Shown here: piece by piece, positions 1 to 5,986 of the stretch
Layout of the letters: the number at the start of each line of letters is the position of its first letter
How positions within the stretch are numbered: the stretch's first letter is position 1
NCBI GenBank assembly: GCA_002314875.1
Contig: DCHS01000011.1
Span: forward strand, 1-12,453
Length of the DNA: 12,453 nt
Reading direction: 5' to 3'
DNA from: Prevotellaceae bacterium UBA1746
GTDB lineage: Bacteria > Bacteroidota > Bacteroidia > Bacteroidales > Bacteroidaceae
Notes under the pieces: model-generated
The model's input: the letters and a program-made list of their open reading frames with translations, nothing else
What the model was told of the DNA's origin: nothing
The model's database searches: none
Program-made: the position numbers and the translations under genes

Positions 1-432
1 GTGCATATCTTCCTTACGCTTGAAGGCACCACCCTGCTCATTGTAAGCATCCATGATCTCAGCAGCAAGCTTGTCAGCCATGGTCTTACCACCACGCTTA
101 CGAGCATAGCCAATCATATTCTTCATGGAAACAGATTCCTTACGGTCGGGACGGATTTCAGTAGGCACCTGGAAGGTAGCACCACCGATACGGCGGCTCT
201 TAACCTCAACCTGGGGAGTTACCTTATCAAGAGCAGACTTCCAGATTTCAAGTGCACTCTTCTCTTCGTTAGCCATCTTTTCGCCAACGATTTCAAGAGC
301 GTGGTAGAAGATTTCGTAAGAAATGTTCTTCTTACCGTCATACATAAGGTGATTAACGAACTTGGAGACCTTCTGGTCACCATAAACGGGATCCGGGAGG
401 ATCAGACGCTTCTTAGGTTTTGCTTTACGCAT
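1..432 (-). CDS. rpsG: 30S ribosomal protein S7 (3' end outside window)
   Basis: S7 binds the 3' major domain of 16S rRNA, nucleates assembly of the 30S head and contacts the E-site tRNA. The minus strand reads from an ATG at 432 (MRKAKPKKRLILPDPVYGD) through the conserved S7 motifs KFVNHLMYDGKK, VEVKSRRIGGATFQVP, EIRPDRKE and YARKRGGKTMADKLA, and is still open at base 1. So 144 codons are visible. Bacteroidales S7 is about 158 residues, so only a short C-terminal stretch is missing. The ATG has no Shine-Dalgarno sequence, only an A/T-rich leader, as is usual in this phylum. The gene follows rpsL after a 244-nt spacer that carries a predicted RNA structure. In E. coli, S7 represses the str operon by binding the rpsL-rpsG spacer; whether that happens here is inference. 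No independent promoter is clear in the spacer, so co-transcription with rpsL is likely. Confidence 0.97.
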   Translation of the reverse strand, partial: MRKAKPKKRLILPDPVYGDQKVSKFVNHLMYDGKKNISYEIFYHALEIVGEKMANEEKSALEIWKSALDKVTPQVEVKSRRIGGATFQVPTEIRPDRKESVSMKNMIGYARKRGGKTMADKLAAEIMDAYNEQGGAFKRKEDMH

Positions 433-545
433 TGTTGTAAAAGAGTTTGGTTTTTTTAGGGCTGCAACTGTTCTTCAGCGCTCTCTTATGAGTGCTTACT
501 CAACCTCGTGCAAACCAATTCAATTCAATAAATAATAAAAGGGGT

Positions 546-651
546 GTGGGACGGGGGACTGCGGAGCGACTCGCCTGCAAGTCACGAAGGGACCAGATTA
601 TGAGAGGACTTCATTCGCTCACTGGCGAATTACTCTCCGCTCCCGTGCCAC
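546..651 (-). ncRNA. Predicted structured RNA element in the rpsL-rpsG spacer
   Basis: The spacer is much richer in G+C than other intergenic DNA here and folds in a consistent way. A long-range stem has three segments: 546-549 pairs with 648-651 (GTGG/CCAC), 551-555 with 642-646 (ACGGG/CCCGT), and 561-566 with 635-640 (GCGGAG/CTCCGC). These are separated by a 1x1 mismatch and a small asymmetric loop. It encloses two hairpins: 568-573 with 578-583, and a perfect 6-bp stem 613-618 with 625-630 (ATTCGC/GCGAAT). In the 568-583 hairpin one pair is G-U only on the minus-strand RNA and a C-A mismatch on the plus strand, which favours the mRNA as the folded molecule. The position matches the place where E. 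coli S7 binds its own mRNA. That function is inference; no covariation could be tested. Confidence 0.55.
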
Positions 652-676
652 TGGAAACATCCTCAGCGCTTCAGAA

Positions 677-1057
677 TTACTTCTTAGCCTTGGGGCGCTT
701 AGCTCCGTACTTAGAACGACGCTGTGTACGGTTAGCAACACCTGCGGTATCAAGAGCACCACGAACGATGTGATAACGTACACCAGGGAGGTCCTTTACA
801 CGACCACCGCGAACGAGTACGATGCTGTGTTCCTGAAGGTTGTGACCTTCACCAGGGATGTAGGAGTTAACTTCCTTTGAGTTTGTCAGGCGGACACGGG
901 CCACCTTACGCATAGCCGAATTAGGCTTTTTGGGAGTGGTAGTGTAAACACGTACACATACACCACGACGCTGGGGGCAGCTATCGAGAGCAGGAGACTT
1001 GCTCTTATCTGCAGCTACGCTGCGGCCCTTGCGTACCAACTGTTGAATAGTAGGCAT
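677..1057 (-). CDS. rpsL: 30S ribosomal protein S12
   Basis: S12 lies at the decoding centre of the 30S subunit and controls translational accuracy. The complete 126-residue protein starts MPTIQQLVRKGR and carries the signature TTTPKKPNSAMRKVARVRL, then GEGHNLQEHSIVLVRGGRVKDLPG and a basic end (AKRPKAKK). Lys43 and Lys88, where substitutions confer streptomycin resistance in other bacteria, are both the usual lysine, as is Pro91. Asp89, the residue methylthiolated by RimO in E. coli, is present. From memory, Bacteroides S12 is slightly longer at the C-terminus, so this short tail suggests Prevotella or a relative. It has its own strong promoter about 90 bp upstream and is followed by rpsG, so this is the head of the str operon. 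Confidence 0.98.
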   Translation of the reverse strand: MPTIQQLVRKGRSVAADKSKSPALDSCPQRRGVCVRVYTTTPKKPNSAMRKVARVRLTNSKEVNSYIPGEGHNLQEHSIVLVRGGRVKDLPGVRYHIVRGALDTAGVANRTQRRSKYGAKRPKAKK

Positions 1058-1115
1058 GGTTAAATTTTTTGTTTGTTATTATATATATTGTATTATTTAG
1101 AGTCAAAATTACTTA

Positions 1116-1135
1116 GGTGAAGTGCATACTCCACC
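1116..1135 (-). promoter_or_regulatory. Hairpin at the 5' end of the rpsL transcript
   Basis: On the minus strand an 8-bp stem (GGTGGAGT with ACTTCACC) closes a 4-nt loop (ATGC). One pair is G-U in the minus-strand RNA but an A/C mismatch on the plus strand, so only the rpsL mRNA forms it completely. It would begin a few nucleotides after the start site predicted from the upstream promoter, capping the 5' end of the mRNA. A stabilising or regulatory role is inference. Confidence 0.45.
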
Positions 1136-1146
1136 CTATTCGGGCG

Positions 1147-1178
1147 CAAAATTACGACTTTATTTTCAGTGGGACAAA
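1147..1178 (-). promoter_or_regulatory. Vegetative (Bacteroidetes-type) promoter of rpsL-rpsG
   Basis: On the minus strand a TTTG box (1178-1175) is followed after exactly 20 nt by TAATTTTG (1154-1147). This fits the Bacteroidetes primary sigma factor consensus TTTG-N19-21-TANNTTTG. The expected start is near 1140, giving an untranslated leader of about 80 nt before rpsL. A second TAATTTTG at 1111-1104 lacks a matching -33 box. Confidence 0.8.
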
Positions 1179-1220
1179 TAAATATTGCCCAAAATTCCAA
1201 GAAAAAAGGATTTCGGGCAA
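1179..1220 (-). terminator. Probable terminator of the barrel/coiled-coil gene
   Basis: Some 40 nt after the stop codon, the minus strand forms a stem of TTGCCCGAAAT (1220-1210) with ATTTTGGGCAA (1195-1185), 11 pairs including one G-U. It is followed by TATTTATTTG. The T-rich tail runs directly into the TTTG -33 box of the rpsL promoter. The loop is long (14 nt) and the T tract is interrupted, so it may be a moderate terminator. Confidence 0.55.
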
Positions 1221-1258
1221 AAATATTGATATAAATATTGCAAAAGTAGGCTTAAGCG

Positions 1259-2119
1259 CTATTTCGATTCGTTCTGGGTCTCGCGGATAAGACCTGTTTT
1301 TTGGCCTGTCTCCTCTTCAATTTCCTTCTGCAAGCGCTCATTTTCCTCCGTCAGACTTTCATTTCTTGTTTTCAGCGTAGAAATTTCAGCATCACGCTGT
1401 TCCACATCCTTACGGAGAAAGTTGACGATCTCATTCAGGCGGTTGACCTCATCCATATCTGTCTTCATTACCCCATAATTGAAGTGACGCTTGCCGTTAT
1501 GGTTGTGGAAATGATAGGTAACGCCGAGCATCAACTGTAAATCCGCATAGTTAATGTCATAACTCTCATACTGATTGCCGTGAGGAACGGCCATATCATA
1601 GACAATGGCAGGCTTCAAAGCAACAGTCCAGGCACGTGATTTCCCTAAGTTGAAGTTCATATCAAGGCCGAACTTCGTAACAAAGAAGTTCTCGTCAGGA
1701 AAGAAAATATGTTTAACACCTCTGTAAAGATGTCCCCAACCAGGCATAACACCCGCTTCCAATTCGAAAAACCTAGGTTGACCCTTATAACCTCCGAAGA
1801 GGTTCATAAAATTAATATGCACAACGGGGCCGATGACAGTTCGAGGATCCTTACGTTCCTCACGAGACATCTTATAATAGCCGTTTGCCTCGATACCTAA
1901 TCCAAAGATTGGAGATATCTGTTTCTTCAATTCTACCGCACCAGCCATTTGGCTACAATCGAGCAGATACTTCAAGTCGTATATCATGGGATGGTACGCC
2001 CCACCTGACAAGGTCACGGACCAATTGTCAAAGAAGCGAGGTTTTTCCACCAATTTGTCTTCTGCAAATGACGAGATGGCAGATATTGTCAAAATCAAAA
2101 GGAAAAATAATCTTTTCAT
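1259..2119 (-). CDS. Outer-membrane beta-barrel protein with C-terminal coiled coil, no OmpA domain
   Basis: A 286-residue exported protein of unknown specific function. I chose the ATG at 2119, which gives a clean signal peptide (MKRLFFLLILTISAISSFA, cut before residue 20), over an in-frame ATG seven codons upstream. Residues about 30-206 look like a small outer-membrane barrel: an entry motif DNWSVTLSGG, alternating hydrophobic strands (FFELEAGVMPGWG, LQLMLGVTYHF) and a penultimate strand ending in aromatic residues. Residues about 222-272 form a strong charged heptad coiled coil (VNRLNEIVNFLRK, then LTEENERLQKEIEEE). Bacteroidales OmpA-like proteins often have this barrel plus a short helical linker plus a peptidoglycan-binding OmpA domain. 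Here the protein stops after the helix, and the 110 bp downstream leave no room for that domain. The gene has its own promoter, divergent from DUF3467. Confidence 0.8.
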   Translation of the reverse strand: MKRLFFLLILTISAISSFAEDKLVEKPRFFDNWSVTLSGGAYHPMIYDLKYLLDCSQMAGAVELKKQISPIFGLGIEANGYYKMSREERKDPRTVIGPVVHINFMNLFGGYKGQPRFFELEAGVMPGWGHLYRGVKHIFFPDENFFVTKFGLDMNFNLGKSRAWTVALKPAIVYDMAVPHGNQYESYDINYADLQLMLGVTYHFHNHNGKRHFNYGVMKTDMDEVNRLNEIVNFLRKDVEQRDAEISTLKTRNESLTEENERLQKEIEEETGQKTGLIRETQNESK

Positions 2120-2266
2120 TCTGTATGTTGTTTGTCCCAATTCCGGAGTTTTATAGTAAAGCCATTCGCTGTTATCTGCATACTACCACTCCTATTAATA
2201 TTACGCATGCGCGTAGAAAGAGGGAAATAGCTTAAAGGAAAGTGCCTGAATAAGCGAACTTGTCTG

Positions 2267-2298
2267 CAAAGTTACGTCAAGACTCTCAATCTGCCAAA
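2267..2298 (-). promoter_or_regulatory. Vegetative promoter of the barrel/coiled-coil gene
   Basis: On the minus strand TTTG (2298-2295) is followed after 20 nt by TAACTTTG (2274-2267), a full match to the Bacteroidetes consensus. The start is predicted near 2260, giving a leader of about 140 nt. The TTTG box lies inside the left arm of the inverted repeat at 2291-2318, so a protein bound there would occlude it. Confidence 0.8.
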
Positions 2299-2318
2299 TA
2301 ATTTTGCCGTTTTGGCAG
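2291..2318. repeat. Inverted repeat CTGCCAAA-N12-TTTGGCAG, candidate operator
   Basis: Two perfect 8-bp arms (2291-2298 and 2311-2318) flank 12 bp. Inside, a third half-site (TTTTGCC, 2302-2308) pairs partly with the right arm. The left arm contains the -33 box of the barrel gene promoter. The repeat lies just upstream of the plus-strand vegetative promoter and about 125 bp upstream of the predicted sigma-54 start. The layout suits an operator or an enhancer site for a sigma-54 activator; which one is inference. Confidence 0.6.
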
Positions 2319-2323
2319 ATATC

Positions 2324-2355
2324 CTTGCTCAATTCGCCAAAAAAGTCTAACTTTG
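2324..2355 (+). promoter_or_regulatory. Vegetative promoter of the DUF3467 gene
   Basis: CTTG (2324-2327), 20 nt, then TAACTTTG (2348-2355). The -7 box is a full match and the -33 box matches three of four bases. The start is expected near 2362, giving a leader of about 165 nt that contains the downstream sigma-54 promoter. Confidence 0.7.
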
Positions 2356-2404
2356 CACATTGAAAACAAAAATTAAGGAAACAAAAACTTCCGCAATACA
2401 TTTT

Positions 2405-2421
2405 TTGGCACGTCCCTTGCT
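2405..2421 (+). promoter_or_regulatory. Sigma-54 (RpoN) promoter for the DUF3467 gene
   Basis: The bases TTGGCACG (2405-2412), four spacer bases, then TTGCT (2417-2421) match the sigma-54 consensus YTGGCACG-N4-TTGCW at every specified position. The invariant GG (2407-2408) and GC (2419-2420) are separated by the required 10 bp. The predicted start is near 2432, 96 nt upstream of the DUF3467 ATG. Bacteroidales generally encode RpoN and its AAA+ activators. A near-copy at 2313-2329 has the elements 11 bp apart, so it should not work. Confidence 0.7.
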
Positions 2422-2527
2422 AAACTATTGTTCGTACGGCCATTGATCATGTAGCCATGACAGTCCCGTTCCTTTTTCCTTATTACAAATCGTCAATTAA
2501 TTATTAATTTAAATATATCTAAACAAA

Positions 2528-2860
2528 ATGGCAGAAAACAAACAGCAGCAGCTCCAAATTGAGCTCACCCCCGAAGTTGCTAACGGCAGCTACAGCAATC
2601 TTGCTATCATCAACCACAGCAACCAGGAGTTCATCATCGATTTCATCGCTGCTCTCCCTGGTCTCCCCAAGGCTCGCGTTAACAGCCGCCAGGTTCTCAC
2701 TCCCGAAAGCGCTAAGCGTCTTCTTTTCGCTCTTCAGGACAATGTAGTTAAGTATGAAAAGCAGTTCGGCGTTATCGAAATCAACGGTGGTGCTGCTCCC
2801 AAGGCTGAAGCTCAGGGTGCTACCGCTACTCCTTTCGGTATTCCCGAAGGCAATGCTTAA
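2528..2860 (+). CDS. DUF3467 family protein
   Basis: A 110-residue cytoplasmic protein of unknown function with no signal peptide or membrane segment. The core (residues about 8-85) has the DUF3467 hallmarks: QLQIELTPEVANGSYSNLA, a central strand-helix region (EFIIDFIAALPGLPKARV), then LTPESAKRLLFALQDNVVKYEKQFG. The tail (86-110) is a low-complexity Ala/Gly/Pro stretch. Codon choice looks strongly biased (GCT, CGT/CGC, AAC, CTC), like rpsL and rpoC, which suggests high expression. From memory, Bacteroides genomes place this gene between rpoC and rpsL in the same orientation. Here it is on the opposite strand, separated from rpoC by four exported-protein genes and from rpsL by the barrel gene. 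It has tandem vegetative and sigma-54 promoters and a strong terminator, so it is monocistronic. Confidence 0.9.
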   Translation: MAENKQQQLQIELTPEVANGSYSNLAIINHSNQEFIIDFIAALPGLPKARVNSRQVLTPESAKRLLFALQDNVVKYEKQFGVIEINGGAAPKAEAQGATATPFGIPEGNA

Positions 2861-2885
2861 TTAGCCGGCTTAACAGCCCCAAGAT

Positions 2886-2925
2886 AAAAGGTAGGTGTTC
2901 ATTTGTAATGAGCACCTACCTTTTT
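2886..2925. terminator. Bidirectional terminator between DUF3467 and GH27
   Basis: Fourteen pairs (2890-2903 with 2907-2920, one G-T) close a 3-nt loop, flanked by AAAA on the left and TTTTT on the right. It lies between two convergent stop codons (2860 and 2936), so it can end both transcripts. Confidence 0.9.
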
Positions 2926-2935
2926 GTTTACCTAA

Positions 2936-4636
2936 TTATCGTCTTGCTTTCTTCTTACCACGCATTTTCACATCTTTGCTTTTCGCGGATTTTGGGAAGT
3001 TCAAAGTCAAGCAATCGATGTCAGGCATAACACCTTCATCGTTATACAAACGAATAACGTTATCTCCAGCCTTTAGTTTAGTGCTGATTTCAAGATTTGA
3101 AACTACGTTAGCACTACCAGAACAGCATGAGAAATTTCCAAGGTCCTTTCCATTCACAGTAACATGCATATCCTGACTATTTTCACAAGTATACGCAATA
3201 TTCAAAGTCACAGAAGTGTTCTGAGGGACATAAACATGCTGCCAGACGAGATCATTAGGGAAAGACGTTCCTGCCATAGAATCCTTAGCAATTCCACCGA
3301 GAGCAATTACTTTTACTCTTCCCGAGCAATTTGCCGCCATTGCCTCTGAAGGAACGGCACAAAGGTCAAGGGCTCCAGTTTCATGATAAGCCGTCAAGAA
3401 TGCCGTCTCTGCTTCGTATTTTGTACGCTGCAAACGTTCATCAGCAGTGAAAAGCATGAATTGTGAAGCGTGGGGCTGAAGCGTTACCGCGTATTGGCCA
3501 GTAAAACTGCCAAGATTTTCATGGAGCACAAGGTCACGAATCTGTACGTTTCCGGCCAAATCCAAATCAGCAAAGTTAATCATCATTTCCTTAGCAGTTT
3601 CATTTGGATTATAAAAAGCTACTGCACGTTTCCTTCCATGCAAGGTTTCAAAATCCTTAACCAGAACATAGGCTCCATCTTGATTACTGACCACATAAGC
3701 CTGAAGGCCGAGAGTGTCCTGGTTTAGAGCAATAAGTTCTTCGTTACCAAGAAGTGCCAAATCTTCATCACTCAAACTGGTAACATCACAGCCTATCAAC
3801 AAAGGAGAGGACATCATGCACCACATGCCGAAATGGGTAATAGTCTCATCTTTGCTCAATATTCCGTCACGTGTTACACCTACCTCCAACATGTCCAGAT
3901 CATTGTAATGACCGAACTTGCAATAAGCCGAAAGATAGAGGTTCTGGTTGATAATACTCTTAACTGAAGGCCAATTAGATTCAATATCCTGGGTCGTACG
4001 CCATGAATCAGCGATGTCTATTGCCCAAGTACCCGGAAAAGCCCAACGGCAAAGATTATACTGCACATTACAACCTGTATTTGCAATTGCCTTAGCAATA
4101 TCGGTATAACGTTGTTGCGGACTCAGCGCAAGTGTGTTGCTGCCTTTTGCTTCTCCACCACAGAAGTCCACTTTGATAAAATCAAACTTGAGATCTTTAA
4201 AGAAATAATCACAATCCTGCTGTTCATGTCCATAAAGACCAGAAACCGCACCACCCGTTTCGCCAGCCCAGATGGAAGCACAGGTTTTAATGCCAGCATC
4301 GGAATAGATACCTGCCTTCAAGCCAAGACCGTGAACATGAGATACAACAGGCTCAAGTCCATGGGGAAAACGCACGTCGTCAATCAGCAACTGGCCGTTG
4401 TTATCACGAAGTTTCTGGAAGCCATCATCGATATTGACATATTTGTAGCCTTTCTTTGCGAGCCCCTTCTCTACAAGAGCAGAGGCTTGCATCTTGATGA
4501 GTTCTTCGTTGATTTCGGCGTGATAAGTGTTCCAGGAGCTCCAGCCCATTGTTGGTGGAAGTTCTATACGCTGGCTCTGGGCTTGCATTGAAAGCGCAAA
4601 TGCCATAAAACAAGCGGTAGTCAGTACTGTTTTCAT
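2936..4636 (-). CDS. GH27 alpha-galactosidase with C-terminal CBM35/CBM6-like module
   Basis: A 566-residue exported enzyme expected to release terminal alpha-1,6-galactose from oligosaccharides or galactomannan. A signal peptide (1 to about 20, MKTVLTTACFMAFALSMQAQ) precedes the GH27 barrel, which opens PPTMGWSSWNTY and NIDDGFQ (Asp70-Asp71). The nucleophile is Asp157 in IKVDFCGG. The acid/base is Asp217 in SWRTTQDIE, with Arg213 four residues ahead as in human alpha-galactosidase A. YNDLDMLEVG and SSPLLIGCDV are also typical. A beta-sandwich follows (about 310-400). Residues about 405-548 start with YEAE and resemble a CBM35/CBM6 carbohydrate-binding module (CSGRVKVIALGG, LKAGDNVIRLYNDEG, PDIDCLTL). 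The last 18 residues are strongly basic (ending RGKKKARR), which is odd for a secreted enzyme. It follows DUF4105 after 83 bp with a possible own promoter. Confidence 0.93.
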   Translation of the reverse strand: MKTVLTTACFMAFALSMQAQSQRIELPPTMGWSSWNTYHAEINEELIKMQASALVEKGLAKKGYKYVNIDDGFQKLRDNNGQLLIDDVRFPHGLEPVVSHVHGLGLKAGIYSDAGIKTCASIWAGETGGAVSGLYGHEQQDCDYFFKDLKFDFIKVDFCGGEAKGSNTLALSPQQRYTDIAKAIANTGCNVQYNLCRWAFPGTWAIDIADSWRTTQDIESNWPSVKSIINQNLYLSAYCKFGHYNDLDMLEVGVTRDGILSKDETITHFGMWCMMSSPLLIGCDVTSLSDEDLALLGNEELIALNQDTLGLQAYVVSNQDGAYVLVKDFETLHGRKRAVAFYNPNETAKEMMINFADLDLAGNVQIRDLVLHENLGSFTGQYAVTLQPHASQFMLFTADERLQRTKYEAETAFLTAYHETGALDLCAVPSEAMAANCSGRVKVIALGGIAKDSMAGTSFPNDLVWQHVYVPQNTSVTLNIAYTCENSQDMHVTVNGKDLGNFSCCSGSANVVSNLEISTKLKAGDNVIRLYNDEGVMPDIDCLTLNFPKSAKSKDVKMRGKKKARR

Positions 4637-4710
4637 AGTCGTTAGTCGTTATTCTTTATGATACAAGTTTGAAAGAAACCACCTTTGCCAGCCAGTTCCT
4701 TTTGGCTGTG

Positions 4711-4718
4711 CAAAGATA
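4711..4718 (-). promoter_or_regulatory. Possible promoter -7 box of the GH27 gene
   Basis: TATCTTTG on the minus strand matches TANNTTTG and lies right after the DUF4105 stop codon, about 75 bp before the GH27 ATG. No TTTG box is present at 19-21 nt; the nearest TTTG is 25 nt upstream. The gene may be transcribed from here, read through from DUF4105, or both. Confidence 0.4.
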
Positions 4719-4719
4719 A

Positions 4720-5895
4720 TCATTTCTTTCGAGGAGACAGCATCAAAATGGATTTTTTATCTAAATAAACCAATGCCAAAGCGAAGGCAAAGACAACATA
4801 ACTCCAATCTGTCAGTTGATGTGGAGCTAACAACATTGCCAGAGCCCAAAGAATCAATACTGCAGCATAAGGTAAAGCATAGTATTTTCTCCATTTCCAG
4901 AATACGGCTGGAAGGGGATTAAACGGTATGACGAGCCAGTTCCATTCTGTACAAGGAAGATCAGAAATGAAGACAAGGTAACACACAAAAAGACCCAAAA
5001 TTGTCTGAATTGTTAGCAACAGCATTCCAACATAGGTTTCAAACCGCCATTTGGGTTGGAGATATGAAAGCAATGCACTAAGCACAGTCAGCAGAAGAAA
5101 AAAGCCTGATACCATCATTGGTGTTATTGCCGGTTTCTTCACCAAGGTCTCTGCTGTTACAAGCACCGTTGGTTTCTCTTCAATAACGGGATTCCCATTT
5201 ATCTTTGCTCCTCTAAGAACCTCTACAAGGTCAGTTGGAACGAGCACCTTTTCCCAAGCCTCCTTATCCTTATCGACTTTCGTACCCATCAAAGTATTGA
5301 TGAAAAGATTTGTCCAGGGATACTCCTTTGTCTGCAAGAAAAAGATTTCCCTGCATGAGAGCTGATATTTCTCGGGCCAGGAAGCAAATTGGATTTCAAG
5401 AGAGTCTGAGTTCACCGCTTCCATGAGGAACTGTAAAGTCGTCAAGGCGCAACCTCGTTCAAAATAGTCATATGGAAGTTCTGTTCCTTCCGCAACCTTT
5501 TCATCCAGAATTCTCCAAAGATTTTGCTTAGCAACAATAGGAAGTTGCAATGGGTATTGCCATACTTTCCGATGTTCCTCCCGGAATTGCTTCAAGTATT
5601 CATTTGTCGGAACAGCAAACATTCCCATCTTCAGTTTTCCAGCAAAAAAACGCAGGAATTCGTGCTCCACATCTTCTCCCTCGTAAGAAAAACAATAGTC
5701 GAGGCCGTAAGCAGGACATTCCAAACGCAGGCACGCATGACCGACACACGAATACAGTACTTCTCCAGGAGAAGCTATCAACAGCGATGCCTCCACGAAA
5801 TCTGGGGCATCACGATCGATACTGTCCTTTTGAGCGAATGTGGTCGTGAAGGACAATGCAAGTGCAAGAAAGAAAAGGATTAATCGGGAGAACAT
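4720..5895 (-). CDS. DUF4105 (Lnb N-terminal periplasmic domain family) membrane protein
   Basis: A 391-residue protein with a signal peptide (MFSRLILFFLALALSFTTTFA), a periplasmic DUF4105 domain (residues about 32-235) and four predicted C-terminal membrane helices (about 258-279, 288-310, 341-357, 363-378). The domain opens SLLIASPGEVLYSCVGHACLR, the family's SPG-x6-GH motif, with His53. It later has YFERGCALTTLQFL, with Cys149 at the position of the usual DNCTTR Cys. A His-then-Cys order is reminiscent of permuted papain/NlpC-P60/LRAT folds, so a thiol hydrolase or acyltransferase is conceivable, but the activity is not established. A motif between helices, TEWNWLVIPFNPLPA, is common in Bacteroidales members. 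A strong terminator separates it from the dockerin gene upstream; I see no convincing promoter of its own. Confidence 0.85.
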   Translation of the reverse strand: MFSRLILFFLALALSFTTTFAQKDSIDRDAPDFVEASLLIASPGEVLYSCVGHACLRLECPAYGLDYCFSYEGEDVEHEFLRFFAGKLKMGMFAVPTNEYLKQFREEHRKVWQYPLQLPIVAKQNLWRILDEKVAEGTELPYDYFERGCALTTLQFLMEAVNSDSLEIQFASWPEKYQLSCREIFFLQTKEYPWTNLFINTLMGTKVDKDKEAWEKVLVPTDLVEVLRGAKINGNPVIEEKPTVLVTAETLVKKPAITPMMVSGFFLLLTVLSALLSYLQPKWRFETYVGMLLLTIQTILGLFVCYLVFISDLPCTEWNWLVIPFNPLPAVFWKWRKYYALPYAAVLILWALAMLLAPHQLTDWSYVVFAFALALVYLDKKSILMLSPRKK

Positions 5896-5934
5896 TTGCT
5901 ATGTAAGAGAACTTTGGGTAAAGTAACAAAAAGA

Positions 5935-5970
5935 AAAGGAGAAGCGCCTAAGCATAGGTGCTTCTCCTTT
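5935..5970 (-). terminator. Terminator of the dockerin-module gene
   Basis: Fifteen pairs (5935-5949 with 5956-5970, one G-T) close a 6-nt loop. The core on the minus strand is AAAGGAGAAGC with GCTTCTCCTTT, followed by CTTTTTG on the minus strand. It lies 17 bp after the dockerin gene stop, upstream of DUF4105. Confidence 0.88.
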
Positions 5971-5986
5971 ATTTATCTAAAACAAA

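Larger units (their letters stand above)
2120..2527. other. Divergent intergenic regulatory region
   Basis: This 408-bp gap lies between the minus-strand barrel gene and the plus-strand DUF3467 gene and appears to code for nothing. It holds one vegetative promoter for each gene, a sigma-54 promoter facing DUF3467, and an 8-bp inverted repeat placed between the divergent promoters. The barrel gene leader (about 140 nt) contains a small hairpin, TACGC-ATGC-GCGTA at 2202-2215. The last 40 bases before DUF3467 are almost pure A+T. Confidence 0.75.

Noticed and set aside
492..773. A plus-strand frame across the rpsL-rpsG spacer
   Set aside because: It is antisense to the end of rpsL and to the structured spacer and has no family resemblance.
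1104..1111. A second TAATTTTG (-7-like box) in the rpsL leader
   Set aside because: No TTTG box lies 19-21 nt upstream, so it is probably chance in A+T-rich DNA or at most a weak secondary promoter.
2313..2329. A second sigma-54-like element (TTGGCAG followed by TTGCT)
   Set aside because: The GG and GC dinucleotides are 11 bp apart rather than the required 10, and the -24 box is imperfect.
2201..2401. A 66-codon minus-strand frame upstream of the barrel gene
   Set aside because: It covers the divergent promoters and operator and ends in the barrel gene leader; no protein features.
4112..4591. A 159-codon plus-strand frame inside the GH27 gene
   Set aside because: It is antisense to the catalytic domain of a clearly functional GH27 gene.
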